Source: Prevotella sp. CAG:755
Lineage (GTDB): Bacteria > Bacteroidota > Bacteroidia > Bacteroidales > Bacteroidaceae
Length of the DNA: 37,079 bases
NCBI GenBank assembly: GCA_000431275.1
Contig: HF989214.1
Coordinates: 1-37,079 of the forward strand
Reading direction: 5' to 3'
Shown piece by piece: positions 1-7,198 of the stretch (positions are counted from its first letter, which is position 1; each line of letters opens with the position of its first letter). Both the position numbers and the translations under genes were made by a program. The notes below the pieces were generated by a model, which was not told where the DNA came from, did not search any database, and was given only the letters and a program-made list of their open reading frames with translations.

Positions 1-98
1 TAATATTGCACTTGCTTGTTGACTCTATATCTCGCAAACGCAGGATGGCTTTCTGCAAAAAACGGGGCGCAAACCGACAGCCTGCAAGGGAAAATTCG

Positions 99-107
99 TA
101 AGTTTGC
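99..107 (+). promoter_or_regulatory. Putative Bacteroidota -7 box for mazG
   Basis: TAAGTTTGC matches the TAnnTTTGC form of the Bacteroidota -7 element and lies 67 nt upstream of the mazG ATG. I see no good TTG at the expected distance upstream. A similar TAATATTGC occurs at 1-9. Either could be the start region. Confidence 0.4.
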
Positions 108-174
108 AGGCCGTTTGCCGCCACACGCCGCAAGCGTCTGGCGCGCAAACACCACACATAAAGCACATTTGAAC

Positions 175-984
175 ATGCCACACACACGCAAGGAACAGTT
201 AGACGAATTCAGCCGCATACTCGACATCCTCGACGAGCTCCGCATCAAATGCCCTTGGGACAGGAAGCAGACCAACCAGAGCCTGCGGCCAAACACCATA
301 GAAGAGGTCTATGAACTCAGCGACGCCCTTCTTCACGACGACCGGAAGAACATCTGCAAGGAGCTGGGCGACGTCCTGCTGCACGTGCTCTTCTATGCCA
401 AAATCGGAGCGGAGAAAGGGGATTTCGACATCGCCGACGTCTGCTCCAACCTCTCTGACAAGCTCATTTTCCGTCACCCTCATGTGTTCGGGACGGTCGA
501 GGCGGAAACGGCAGACCAGGTATCAGACAACTGGGAGCAGCTCAAACAAAAGGAGAAGGACGGCAACAAGACCGTCCTCGGCGGTGTGCCCGCATCGCTC
601 CCGTCGCTCATCAAAGCCTATCGCATACAGGACAAGGCGCGCCACGTCGGCTTCGACTGGGAAGAGCGCAGCCAGGTATGGGACAAAGTGAAGGAGGAAA
701 TCCGCGAGTTTGAACGCGAGGTGGCCCGCGCCGATGCGGACAAGGCCGAAGCGGAGTTCGGCGACGTCCTGTTCAGCCTTGTCAATGCCGCCCGGCTCTA
801 TGGCATCAACCCCGACACTGCGCTCGAACGCACCAACCAGAAGTTTACGCGCCGATTCAACTACCTCGAAGCGCACACCATCAAGCAAGGACGCAAACTG
901 ACAGACATGACCCTGGCCGAGATGGACAAGATATGGGACGAGGCCAAGCGTCAGGAAGCCCCGGGCCAAGATGCCGAGAAGTAA
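175..984 (+). CDS. mazG: MazG nucleoside triphosphate pyrophosphohydrolase
   Basis: A 269-aa protein of the two-domain MazG family, which hydrolyses (d)NTPs to NMP plus pyrophosphate in the cytoplasm and is thought to clear abnormal nucleotides. Both all-alpha domains show the metal-binding pattern: EEVYE followed by ELGD in the first (about residues 40-75), and EEIRE followed by EFGD in the second (about 180-220). The C-terminal stretch with NQKFTRRF is typical of full-length MazG. The reading frame stays open upstream to position 16, but the protein starting at 175 (MPHTRKEQL) matches the usual family N-terminus, so I chose it. The 3' end overlaps the next gene by 14 nt, suggesting co-transcription. 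Confidence 0.93.
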   Translation: MPHTRKEQLDEFSRILDILDELRIKCPWDRKQTNQSLRPNTIEEVYELSDALLHDDRKNICKELGDVLLHVLFYAKIGAEKGDFDIADVCSNLSDKLIFRHPHVFGTVEAETADQVSDNWEQLKQKEKDGNKTVLGGVPASLPSLIKAYRIQDKARHVGFDWEERSQVWDKVKEEIREFEREVARADADKAEAEFGDVLFSLVNAARLYGINPDTALERTNQKFTRRFNYLEAHTIKQGRKLTDMTLAEMDKIWDEAKRQEAPGQDAEK

Positions 985-1873
985 CGCCCTGTTCCATCTG
1001 CTCGCCGTCGTGACAGTAGCTATATGGGGCACGACGTTCGTTTCGACCAAGGTGCTCCTGCTGCACGGCTTGCCGCCGGCCGAGATCTTCCTGCTGCGCT
1101 TTGTCCAAGCCTACGTGTGCCTCGCGTTGCTCTACCGCCGCCGCTGGTTCGTAGGTTGGCGGGACGAGGGGCTTATGCTCGTGGCCGGGATGACGGGTGG
1201 CTCGCTCTACTTTCTCACCGAGAACACGGCGCTCGAATACACGCTGGCCGGCAACGTCTCGCTCGTTGTGGCCACAGCGCCGCTGCTGACCGCCCTGCTC
1301 GCCTCATTGACCCGCGCCTCACGCTCGGGCGTGCGGCTCTGGGGGGCATCCGTACTGGCTTTGGCGGGCGTGACTCTGGTGGTGATGAACGGACAGGGCC
1401 ACTTGGCTTTCCATCTCGCAGGCGACATGCTGGCACTCTCGGCAGCTTTCTCGTGGGCCATCTACCAATTGGTCACCAAACGGCTGTGCGACCGCTACGG
1501 TGCCACCCTGCTGACGCGCAAAGTCTTTGGCTACGGACTGCTCACCATCCTCGTCTACTTCCTGTTCCGTCCGGTCGACATCGATCCCACCCTGCTGGCC
1601 CGCCCCGTCGTGTGGGGCAATTTGCTTTTTCTCGGCCTTGTCGCGTCGATGGGGTGCTACTGGCTGTGGAGCAAAGTGATTGAACGGCTTGGGGCTATCA
1701 CGTCGGCCAACTATATCTACCTCAACCCGGTGACGACGCTGGCCTTTTCCTATCTTTTTCTCGGCGAACCCGTCTCGGCCTACGCCATATTCGGCGCCGT
1801 CTGCATCATCACCGGCGTCTACCTTGCCGTCAGCCCCGAACGGCAGCGCCCTCTCCGGCGTAAGCCGCGCTGA
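971..1873 (+). CDS. EamA-family (DMT superfamily) inner-membrane permease
   Basis: A 300-aa, strongly hydrophobic protein with about ten predicted membrane segments arranged as two EamA repeats. The first opens with the AIWGTTFVSTKVLL motif near residue 15. The second begins near residue 150 with LAGDMLALSAAFSWAIYQ, also typical of EamA halves, and ends with the conserved NYIYLNPVTTLAFSYLFLGE pattern. Family members export amino acids, metabolites or nucleotide sugars; the substrate cannot be read from the sequence. It overlaps mazG by 14 nt and is probably its operon partner. The C-terminus is short, basic and cytoplasmic. Confidence 0.9.
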   Translation: MPRSNALFHLLAVVTVAIWGTTFVSTKVLLLHGLPPAEIFLLRFVQAYVCLALLYRRRWFVGWRDEGLMLVAGMTGGSLYFLTENTALEYTLAGNVSLVVATAPLLTALLASLTRASRSGVRLWGASVLALAGVTLVVMNGQGHLAFHLAGDMLALSAAFSWAIYQLVTKRLCDRYGATLLTRKVFGYGLLTILVYFLFRPVDIDPTLLARPVVWGNLLFLGLVASMGCYWLWSKVIERLGAITSANYIYLNPVTTLAFSYLFLGEPVSAYAIFGAVCIITGVYLAVSPERQRPLRRKPR

Positions 1874-1942
1874 GCAGCCCCACTCTCTTTGCCATGCAAA
1901 ACGGGAGGGATGCGGCCTGGTCTGTAAGAAAGTAGACTTTCT

Positions 1943-1975
1943 TTTGCTATTGCGCCCGCCTTTGCGTATATTTGC
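1943..1975 (+). promoter_or_regulatory. Bacteroidota promoter driving the lipoprotein-menF-menD unit
   Basis: TTTG at 1943-1946, a 20-nt spacer, then TATATTTGC at 1967-1975. This is the textbook TTTG-N20-TAnnTTTG arrangement and sits 23 nt upstream of the lipoprotein ATG. Confidence 0.78.
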
Positions 1976-1998
1976 AACGAACAAACAAACTCGCAGAT

Positions 1999-2820
1999 AT
2001 GAAACTCATCCGTTTTGCACATACAGCCACATTGGGACTTACGTTAGCCGGCCTCACCGCCTGCAGCGACGACCCGGCTCCCGCTTTGCAACCCACGCTG
2101 CCGACGAGCGGCGGCGACCCCGTCAAGGAAATCGTCCACAACGGCAATCTCCCTGATTGCTGCGACTGGAAGCTGACCTACGGCGGCGGACGGCTGACCT
2201 CCGCCACTGGAACCTCGTTCATCAACAACGTGTCGCTGGCATCGACTTTCAATTTGGGATATGGCACGCAGAGCGTATCGATGAGCGGCGGCGGACAGTC
2301 TCGCTACACCATCGACCTCAATGGCGACAAGCTCATCAGCCGCATTACGGTGGACAATAGTATCTATGAATTCAATTACTGGAACGGGGCACTCTCGAAC
2401 TGGCGTAAAATCACTGTCGACGACGGCTTTGCGCCCATCCCACAATATACGTCCTCGGCCTCGCTCTTTTATGAAAACGGCGATTTGCACCACATCGACT
2501 ACACCGAGAACGAGAACAACCCACTCAACACCGTGACCCTCACATTTACGCCTGACGAGCGGCTCAATGTCAACGGACTATTGCCCGAAGGCGTCACGCG
2601 GCAGATGGGCTGCCTCGGATTTGAACACCTCTACTACGCAGGCCTGATGGGAGGACCGACCACACACCTCGTCAAAAAAGTGGAAGTAAAACACGCCCTT
2701 TACCCCGAACGCGACTATACACTTGAATTTGAATACTCGGCCGACGTCGCCGGGCGCAATGTCGTGCTCTGCAACTTCCGCTACGAAGGCCAGCCAGCTT
2801 CCGTTACCTATAAATACTAA
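1999..2820 (+). CDS. Surface-type lipoprotein, DUF4595-like beta-rich protein
   Basis: A 273-aa protein starting MKLIRFAH with a type II signal peptide. The lipobox LTAC places the lipidated Cys at residue 22. It is followed by SDD, an acidic run like the Bacteroidota signal that sends lipoproteins to the outer surface. The body is a series of short beta-strand/turn units (patterns such as YGGGRLTSA, LNGDKLISRI, YENGDLHHIDY), resembling the DUF4595 family; I am only moderately sure of that name, and no function is known. An in-frame ATG at 1972 lies inside the -7 box, so 1999 is the better start. menF begins 9 nt downstream, so this gene probably leads the menF-menD transcript. Confidence 0.8.
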   Translation: MKLIRFAHTATLGLTLAGLTACSDDPAPALQPTLPTSGGDPVKEIVHNGNLPDCCDWKLTYGGGRLTSATGTSFINNVSLASTFNLGYGTQSVSMSGGGQSRYTIDLNGDKLISRITVDNSIYEFNYWNGALSNWRKITVDDGFAPIPQYTSSASLFYENGDLHHIDYTENENNPLNTVTLTFTPDERLNVNGLLPEGVTRQMGCLGFEHLYYAGLMGGPTTHLVKKVEVKHALYPERDYTLEFEYSADVAGRNVVLCNFRYEGQPASVTYKY

Positions 2821-2829
2821 GACTGCGAC

Positions 2830-3924
2830 ATGACGCCCGGACTGGAAGAGACCGAAAATCTCGTCGGGCAGCTCGGAGGGCGCACTTATGCGCTCTTCCG
2901 GATGCCTGATGCTTCGGACTTCACATTTATTGCTCAGAACGACGTATGGCCAGACGTTGCACTCACGCTCATGGCGGCCGACGAACTTACGGGCTATGTC
3001 GTGGCTCCTTTCCATATCGGAGCGGAAACGCCTGTCGTCTTCATCCGCCCCGACCGGGTACTGCGACTGGCATGTCCGCAAACTGCATCCCGCCTCACCG
3101 TAGGCCTTCGCCCCGCACCGGGCGCGGACAGTTGGCGAACGGACTATTGTGCCAGCTTCTCGCCCTGCCTTGACGCCCTCCGCTCCGGCCGGTTCGACAA
3201 GCTCGTCCTCTCACGTCGTGCCGACTATGTTCACTCGGGCGATTTCCCCCATCCGCTCCATCTTTTCCTGACAGCCTGCCAAGCCTATCCTCATCAGTAT
3301 GTCGCCATGTGGTCAACCCCCATGACGGGATGTTGGCTCACAGCCACGCCCGAGAAACTGCTCTCCGGATCGGCCGCCGGATGGCAGACAATGTCGCTCG
3401 CCGGAACCATGACGTGGAACGACGAGAGCGCCAATCCCGACCTACACGCATGGAGCGAAAAGAATCGCCACGAGCAACAAGTGGTGACCGACTACCTGCA
3501 AGAACAACTTGCGCCCATAGCCTCAACGATCAGCATCGGCAGGCCTCATCCAGTGCGTGCCGCAAGTGTGGCTCACTTGCGCACCGATATCCGATTCACT
3601 TGCCCACCGGAATGGACCACGGGGCGGCTGCTCGAACGCCTTCATCCCACCCCGGCCGTATGTGGCCAGCCACGAAGAGAGGCGGGCTGTTTTTTGCGTA
3701 ATACAGAGCCACACGCCCGCCGTTACTACGCCGGATTTAGCGGACCATTGCACCTGAATGGCGAATGCGCGCTCTATGTCTCGTTACGTTGCATGGAGAT
3801 AGAAGCCGACGCAGTACACTGCTACGCTGGCGGCGGGTTGCTCCCAGACAGTCGCGAAGAGAGCGAATGGAGTGAGACACAAAGAAAGTTACGCACGATG
3901 CTTGATCTCTTCGATACCTTGTGA
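2830..3924 (+). CDS. menF: Isochorismate synthase MenF
   Basis: A 364-aa chorismate-binding enzyme that converts chorismate to isochorismate, the first committed step of menaquinone synthesis. Family motifs in order: KLVLSRR (general-base lysine K124), TPEKLL (E175), LAGT (190-193), KNRHEQ (E215), HPTPAV (272-277), the RYYAGFSGP stretch (298-306) and YAGGGL (332-337) followed by SEW. The order and the short N-terminal extension fit MenF/EntC rather than anthranilate synthase, and menD immediately downstream supports the menaquinone role. Its stop lies 2 nt before the menD ATG. Length is normal for Bacteroidota MenF. Confidence 0.93.
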   Translation: MTPGLEETENLVGQLGGRTYALFRMPDASDFTFIAQNDVWPDVALTLMAADELTGYVVAPFHIGAETPVVFIRPDRVLRLACPQTASRLTVGLRPAPGADSWRTDYCASFSPCLDALRSGRFDKLVLSRRADYVHSGDFPHPLHLFLTACQAYPHQYVAMWSTPMTGCWLTATPEKLLSGSAAGWQTMSLAGTMTWNDESANPDLHAWSEKNRHEQQVVTDYLQEQLAPIASTISIGRPHPVRAASVAHLRTDIRFTCPPEWTTGRLLERLHPTPAVCGQPRREAGCFLRNTEPHARRYYAGFSGPLHLNGECALYVSLRCMEIEADAVHCYAGGGLLPDSREESEWSETQRKLRTMLDLFDTL

Positions 3925-3926
3925 CT

Positions 3927-5615
3927 ATGTTTTGTGACAAAAGTAACGTAAACATCCTGACGGCATACATGGCAGCATACGGCATACGGCACGTCGTGGT
4001 CTGTCCCGGATCGCGCAATGCTGTGCTTGTTCATAATTTTGCTGTCTGCGATGCGTTCACGTGCCACGCAGTGACGGACGAACGCAGTGCCGCTTTTGTA
4101 GCCCTCGGAATGGCAGCCTCCCTGAGCGCGCCAGTTGCTGTCTGCGTCACCTCCGGCACAGCACTTCTCAACACACTGCCAGCCATAGCGGAAGCACATT
4201 ATCGTCAGCTTCCCCTGCTTATCATTTCTGCCGATCGCCCGCAGCAATGGATCGGACAGCAAGATGGACAGACCCTACCCCAACCTCACGCCCTCGCTCC
4301 TTACGCCGCGTACAGTGCGCAAGTGCACGAACTCACGAACGAAGCATCGCGAATATGGTTATGCCGCATGCTCAACGAAGCGTTCCTGGCTCTGCCTCAC
4401 GGACCGGTCCACTTGAACGTTCCTGTCACTGAGCCGTTGTTCAGTTTCACAACATCCCAATTGCCACCAGTACGCCCTGTATCCCGTTATGAGCCAACAA
4501 CAAAAGCTCAGCTTCCGGACGAAATCATAGAAAGATTGAGAGAGGCGCGGTGCCCTATTCTGGTTGTCGGCCAGATTGACGGACTGCGCGTTGACGATGA
4601 GCTGCGCGGGCTTGTCGGTTCTGGCGCAATCCTTGTTTTGCCAGAGGCATTGTCTGGCCTGCCGGGAAACCATCGCACCAAAGTGCTCGAAGAAATAGGT
4701 CCAGAATCGGTGTTCAAACCCGACCTCGTGCTTCATGTCGGCGGCACATTTGTGAACAAGCAGGTCAAACTATACTTGCGTCGTGCGGACGCGGACGTCG
4801 TGCGCATCGGCCAAGACAACGGACTCGTCGACACTTTCAATCACCTTACGGCAGTGGTCCCCCTTACGGCTACTGATGGACTGCATGCCATTGCGCATGC
4901 TGCACGTAACATGCCGGAGAAAGAGACTGTCCGCCACGCAATGGATTATCTCAGAACTTTTCAGACCGTGCCACAGCGCTTCTGCACCAACATGCTCAAC
5001 GATTTGGGCATCATTCAGAAAGCGTTCGAGTATATGCGTGAACTCCCCGGCCATCTGCATCTCGCCAACAGTAATTCTGTGCGGAATGCCCTCCATTTCG
5101 TTGATGGTTATCCCTTTCCTATATACTGCAACCGAGGCACAAATGGCATCGAAGGCACACTCTCGACAGCCGTTGGACATGCGTTGGCCAGTGACTCCCC
5201 GGTTTATGTGATTATCGGGGATCTCAGTTTCTTTTATGATCAGAATGCCTTATGGAACAGTGAATTACATGGAAATCTTCGCATTCTTCTGCTTAACAAC
5301 AGCGGTGGACAAATCTTTTCGACCCTGCCCGGACTAGGAGAAAGTCCAGCTGCCCATAAATATGTGGCAGCCGCTCATCATACATCGGCACGAGGCATAG
5401 CCAACTCATATGGAGTCAACTATCTTAGCGTGAAAAGAACCGACGAACTTGACTGTGCTATGGCAGCATGGTCACGGCCTGGTGAATCCCGCCCTGTCCT
5501 GCTCGAAGCGTTCACCACACCAACCGACAATGATGCGGCCGCCAAAATGATGCACAGAATTTACGTGCAACACATGAAGCAAAGTTCAGAAAACACGCCA
5601 AATCTTTGTGAATAA
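3927..5615 (+). CDS. menD: SEPHCHC synthase MenD
   Basis: A 562-aa thiamine-diphosphate enzyme that joins 2-oxoglutarate to isochorismate, the second step of menaquinone synthesis. The N-terminal domain carries CPGSRNA (about 26-32) and TDERSAAF, with the conserved glutamate that activates ThDP. The C-terminal half has NRGTNGIEGTLSTAVGHA and the Mg-ThDP loop GDLSFFYDQNAL. The chosen ATG gives MFCDKSNVNI, the usual family start, 2 nt after menF ends. A GTG at 3921 overlapping the menF stop is a possible alternative adding two residues. The next men genes (menB, C, E) are not here: a tRNA and terminator follow. The 3' end contains the promoter of that tRNA. Confidence 0.95.
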   Translation: MFCDKSNVNILTAYMAAYGIRHVVVCPGSRNAVLVHNFAVCDAFTCHAVTDERSAAFVALGMAASLSAPVAVCVTSGTALLNTLPAIAEAHYRQLPLLIISADRPQQWIGQQDGQTLPQPHALAPYAAYSAQVHELTNEASRIWLCRMLNEAFLALPHGPVHLNVPVTEPLFSFTTSQLPPVRPVSRYEPTTKAQLPDEIIERLREARCPILVVGQIDGLRVDDELRGLVGSGAILVLPEALSGLPGNHRTKVLEEIGPESVFKPDLVLHVGGTFVNKQVKLYLRRADADVVRIGQDNGLVDTFNHLTAVVPLTATDGLHAIAHAARNMPEKETVRHAMDYLRTFQTVPQRFCTNMLNDLGIIQKAFEYMRELPGHLHLANSNSVRNALHFVDGYPFPIYCNRGTNGIEGTLSTAVGHALASDSPVYVIIGDLSFFYDQNALWNSELHGNLRILLLNNSGGQIFSTLPGLGESPAAHKYVAAAHHTSARGIANSYGVNYLSVKRTDELDCAMAAWSRPGESRPVLLEAFTTPTDNDAAAKMMHRIYVQHMKQSSENTPNLCE

Positions 5616-5637
5616 CGAGAGAAAGTCGTAAATTTGC
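5605..5637 (+). promoter_or_regulatory. Promoter of tRNA-Arg, inside the 3' end of menD
   Basis: TTTG at 5605-5608, a 20-nt spacer and TAAATTTGC at 5629-5637, ending 10 nt before the tRNA. The -33 element lies within the last codons of menD. Confidence 0.82.
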
Positions 5638-5647
5638 ACGCGGTTTT

Positions 5648-5722
5648 GGTTCCGTAGCTCAGTTGGATTAGAGCAACGCCCTTCTAAGGCGTGGGTCTTG
5701 GGTTCGAACCCCAACGGAATCA
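5648..5722 (+). tRNA. tRNA-Arg (anticodon UCU)
   Basis: A 75-nt cloverleaf: acceptor GGTTCCG pairs with CGGAATC (one G-T pair), D arm GCTC...GAGC, anticodon stem ACGCC/GGCGT around the loop CTTCTAA with anticodon TCT at 5683-5685, T arm TTGGG-TTCGAAC-CCCAA, discriminator A. CCA is not encoded. It reads AGA codons. It has its own promoter and terminator. Confidence 0.97.
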
Positions 5723-5730
5723 CGTCATTC

Positions 5731-5759
5731 GCCTTGCGCTAGATTGCGCAAGGCTTTTT
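5731..5759 (+). terminator. Intrinsic terminator after tRNA-Arg
   Basis: A perfect 9-bp stem, GCCTTGCGC (5731-5739) and GCGCAAGGC (5746-5754), with a 6-nt loop, followed directly by TTTTT. It starts 8 nt after the tRNA. Confidence 0.93.
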
Positions 5760-5881
5760 AATTTTTAGAGTTCTTGTGGGGAGCATCATACACCACATCG
5801 TAAAAAACTATAATTGAGGATTGGCAAAATCCGCCTCTCTGTTATTTTTATATGGTAGAACAGATATTCGTTTAACCACAA

Positions 5882-5920
5882 GAACGGGGTTCTATGGTGC
5901 TTCTCCACAGAACCCCGTTC
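5882..5920 (-). terminator. Probable terminator hairpin downstream of the hexosamine-kinase-like gene
   Basis: A perfect 12-bp stem, GAACGGGGTTCT (5882-5893) and AGAACCCCGTTC (5909-5920), with a 15-nt loop, 60 nt past the stop of the minus-strand gene. The T-run after it on the minus strand is poor (TTGTGGTT), so it may act as an end-of-message stabiliser rather than a strong terminator. Confidence 0.6.
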
Positions 5921-5979
5921 AAAATGCACTAAGCTCAGGCTAATATGCCCGAAATTTTTGCCCTATATGAGCACGCTTC

Positions 5980-7071
5980 TCAGCATGTAGCGATAAATGC
6001 CTGCATCTCAGCTTCGTGGGCCTCAGCGCTTTGAAGAAGCTTGAATTGAGCGCGGGTACGGACGAGATTATGGCCGGGATAGGCCGTTTTGTAATACGTG
6101 TCGCCATTCAAGTAGTCAGCCAAGAAACGGACAGCCTGCATGTAGGGGAAGAGTTTGGCGGCATACGGCAGGTTTTCAATCTCAACGGGAGTGAGGAACG
6201 AGCGGGCGGACTTCAAATAACCCTTGGCAAACGACTTGAAGATTTCCATATTGAAATTGACGGCGTCGAGGTCTTTGTCGTCTTCTTTTCCAGTGTTGGC
6301 TGCCGAACGGAGAAAGTCACCGAAATCTGAGAAAACAAAGTTGGGCATTACGGTGTCAAGGTCAATGACACAAAGCACGTTGCCGTCTTGGTCGAACATC
6401 ATGTTGTCGACCTTGGTGTCACAATGACAGATGCGCTTGGGCAATTTCCCTTCGCGATGGAGGCGTTCGCCTTTACACATTTCGTCTGCACGCCGCTCAA
6501 TTTCCTCGAGCAAGTCTTTCACCTCAGCCACACGTCCGGCTTTATCCTCCTTGACTGCATCGCGAAGCTGCTGGAGACGGAACTCCATGTTGTGGAAGTT
6601 GGGAATTGTCTCGCCCAATTCGACCGGAATGTCGGCCAGCATGGCTTGGAAATTGCCGAACGTTTCGCCCACTTCGTAGGAACTTTCGGGCGTAACGCCG
6701 GTTTTTGTGACTGCGTCCGGAATGAACAGCATAATACGCCAATAGCTGCCATCGGTATGAACATAATAGAACTTACCGTTCGATGTGAGAGGAACGAACG
6801 TCAGCACCTTACGATCGATATCGTTGGTTCCGGCAGCTTCAAGTTTGCGACGGATGTGAGTGGTGACTGCAATAATGTTATCCATCAGCATTTCAACATT
6901 TTCGAAAATGGCGTTGTTGATGTGTTGCAGGACGTAGTTTGGCTGGTCGGATTCTGCGGTGACTACTTTGAATGTGTCATTGATGAGCCCATCACCAAGG
7001 GGCTTGATCTCGTTCACCGTACCTTTGATGTCAAACTGCGATACGATTTTTTTCAGTTCGTTGGATTCCAT
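5980..7071 (-). CDS. Aminoglycoside-phosphotransferase-fold kinase, N-acetylhexosamine 1-kinase-like
   Basis: A 363-aa cytoplasmic kinase of the APH/choline kinase fold. The Brenner-type catalytic motif is HCDTKVDNMMFD, with H216, catalytic D218 and N223. The metal-binding motif is VIDLDT (D237/D239). The N-terminal GDGLINDTF (26-34) is the nucleotide-loop equivalent. Bacteroidota and Bifidobacterium proteins with this architecture include NahK, which phosphorylates GlcNAc/GalNAc at C1 for re-use of host or cell-wall sugars; homoserine or choline kinase relatives are alternatives. The substrate is inferred, not visible. It is transcribed alone, with its own promoter, convergent with tRNA-Arg. 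Confidence 0.78.
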   Translation of the reverse strand: MESNELKKIVSQFDIKGTVNEIKPLGDGLINDTFKVVTAESDQPNYVLQHINNAIFENVEMLMDNIIAVTTHIRRKLEAAGTNDIDRKVLTFVPLTSNGKFYYVHTDGSYWRIMLFIPDAVTKTGVTPESSYEVGETFGNFQAMLADIPVELGETIPNFHNMEFRLQQLRDAVKEDKAGRVAEVKDLLEEIERRADEMCKGERLHREGKLPKRICHCDTKVDNMMFDQDGNVLCVIDLDTVMPNFVFSDFGDFLRSAANTGKEDDKDLDAVNFNMEIFKSFAKGYLKSARSFLTPVEIENLPYAAKLFPYMQAVRFLADYLNGDTYYKTAYPGHNLVRTRAQFKLLQSAEAHEAEMQAFIATC

Positions 7072-7126
7072 GGTTGGATAGATTTATTGTGTTTAGTAAA
7101 TATGGTTCGTTTTTCTATGGTTACGG

Positions 7127-7158
7127 GCAAATGTAGGAAAAAACCGGGAGTATGCCAA
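7127..7158 (-). promoter_or_regulatory. Promoter of the hexosamine-kinase-like gene
   Basis: On the minus strand TTG (complement of 7156-7158), a 20-nt spacer and TACATTTGC (complement of 7127-7135), about 55 nt upstream of the ATG. Confidence 0.68.
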
Positions 7159-7198
7159 CCTTAGTCTTGTTTTTCTACGGAATTTGCATGACAAAAGG

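Noticed and set aside
16..174. N-terminal extension of MazG
   Set aside because: The added residues contain the putative promoter and do not resemble MazG, while ATG 175 gives the normal N-terminus.
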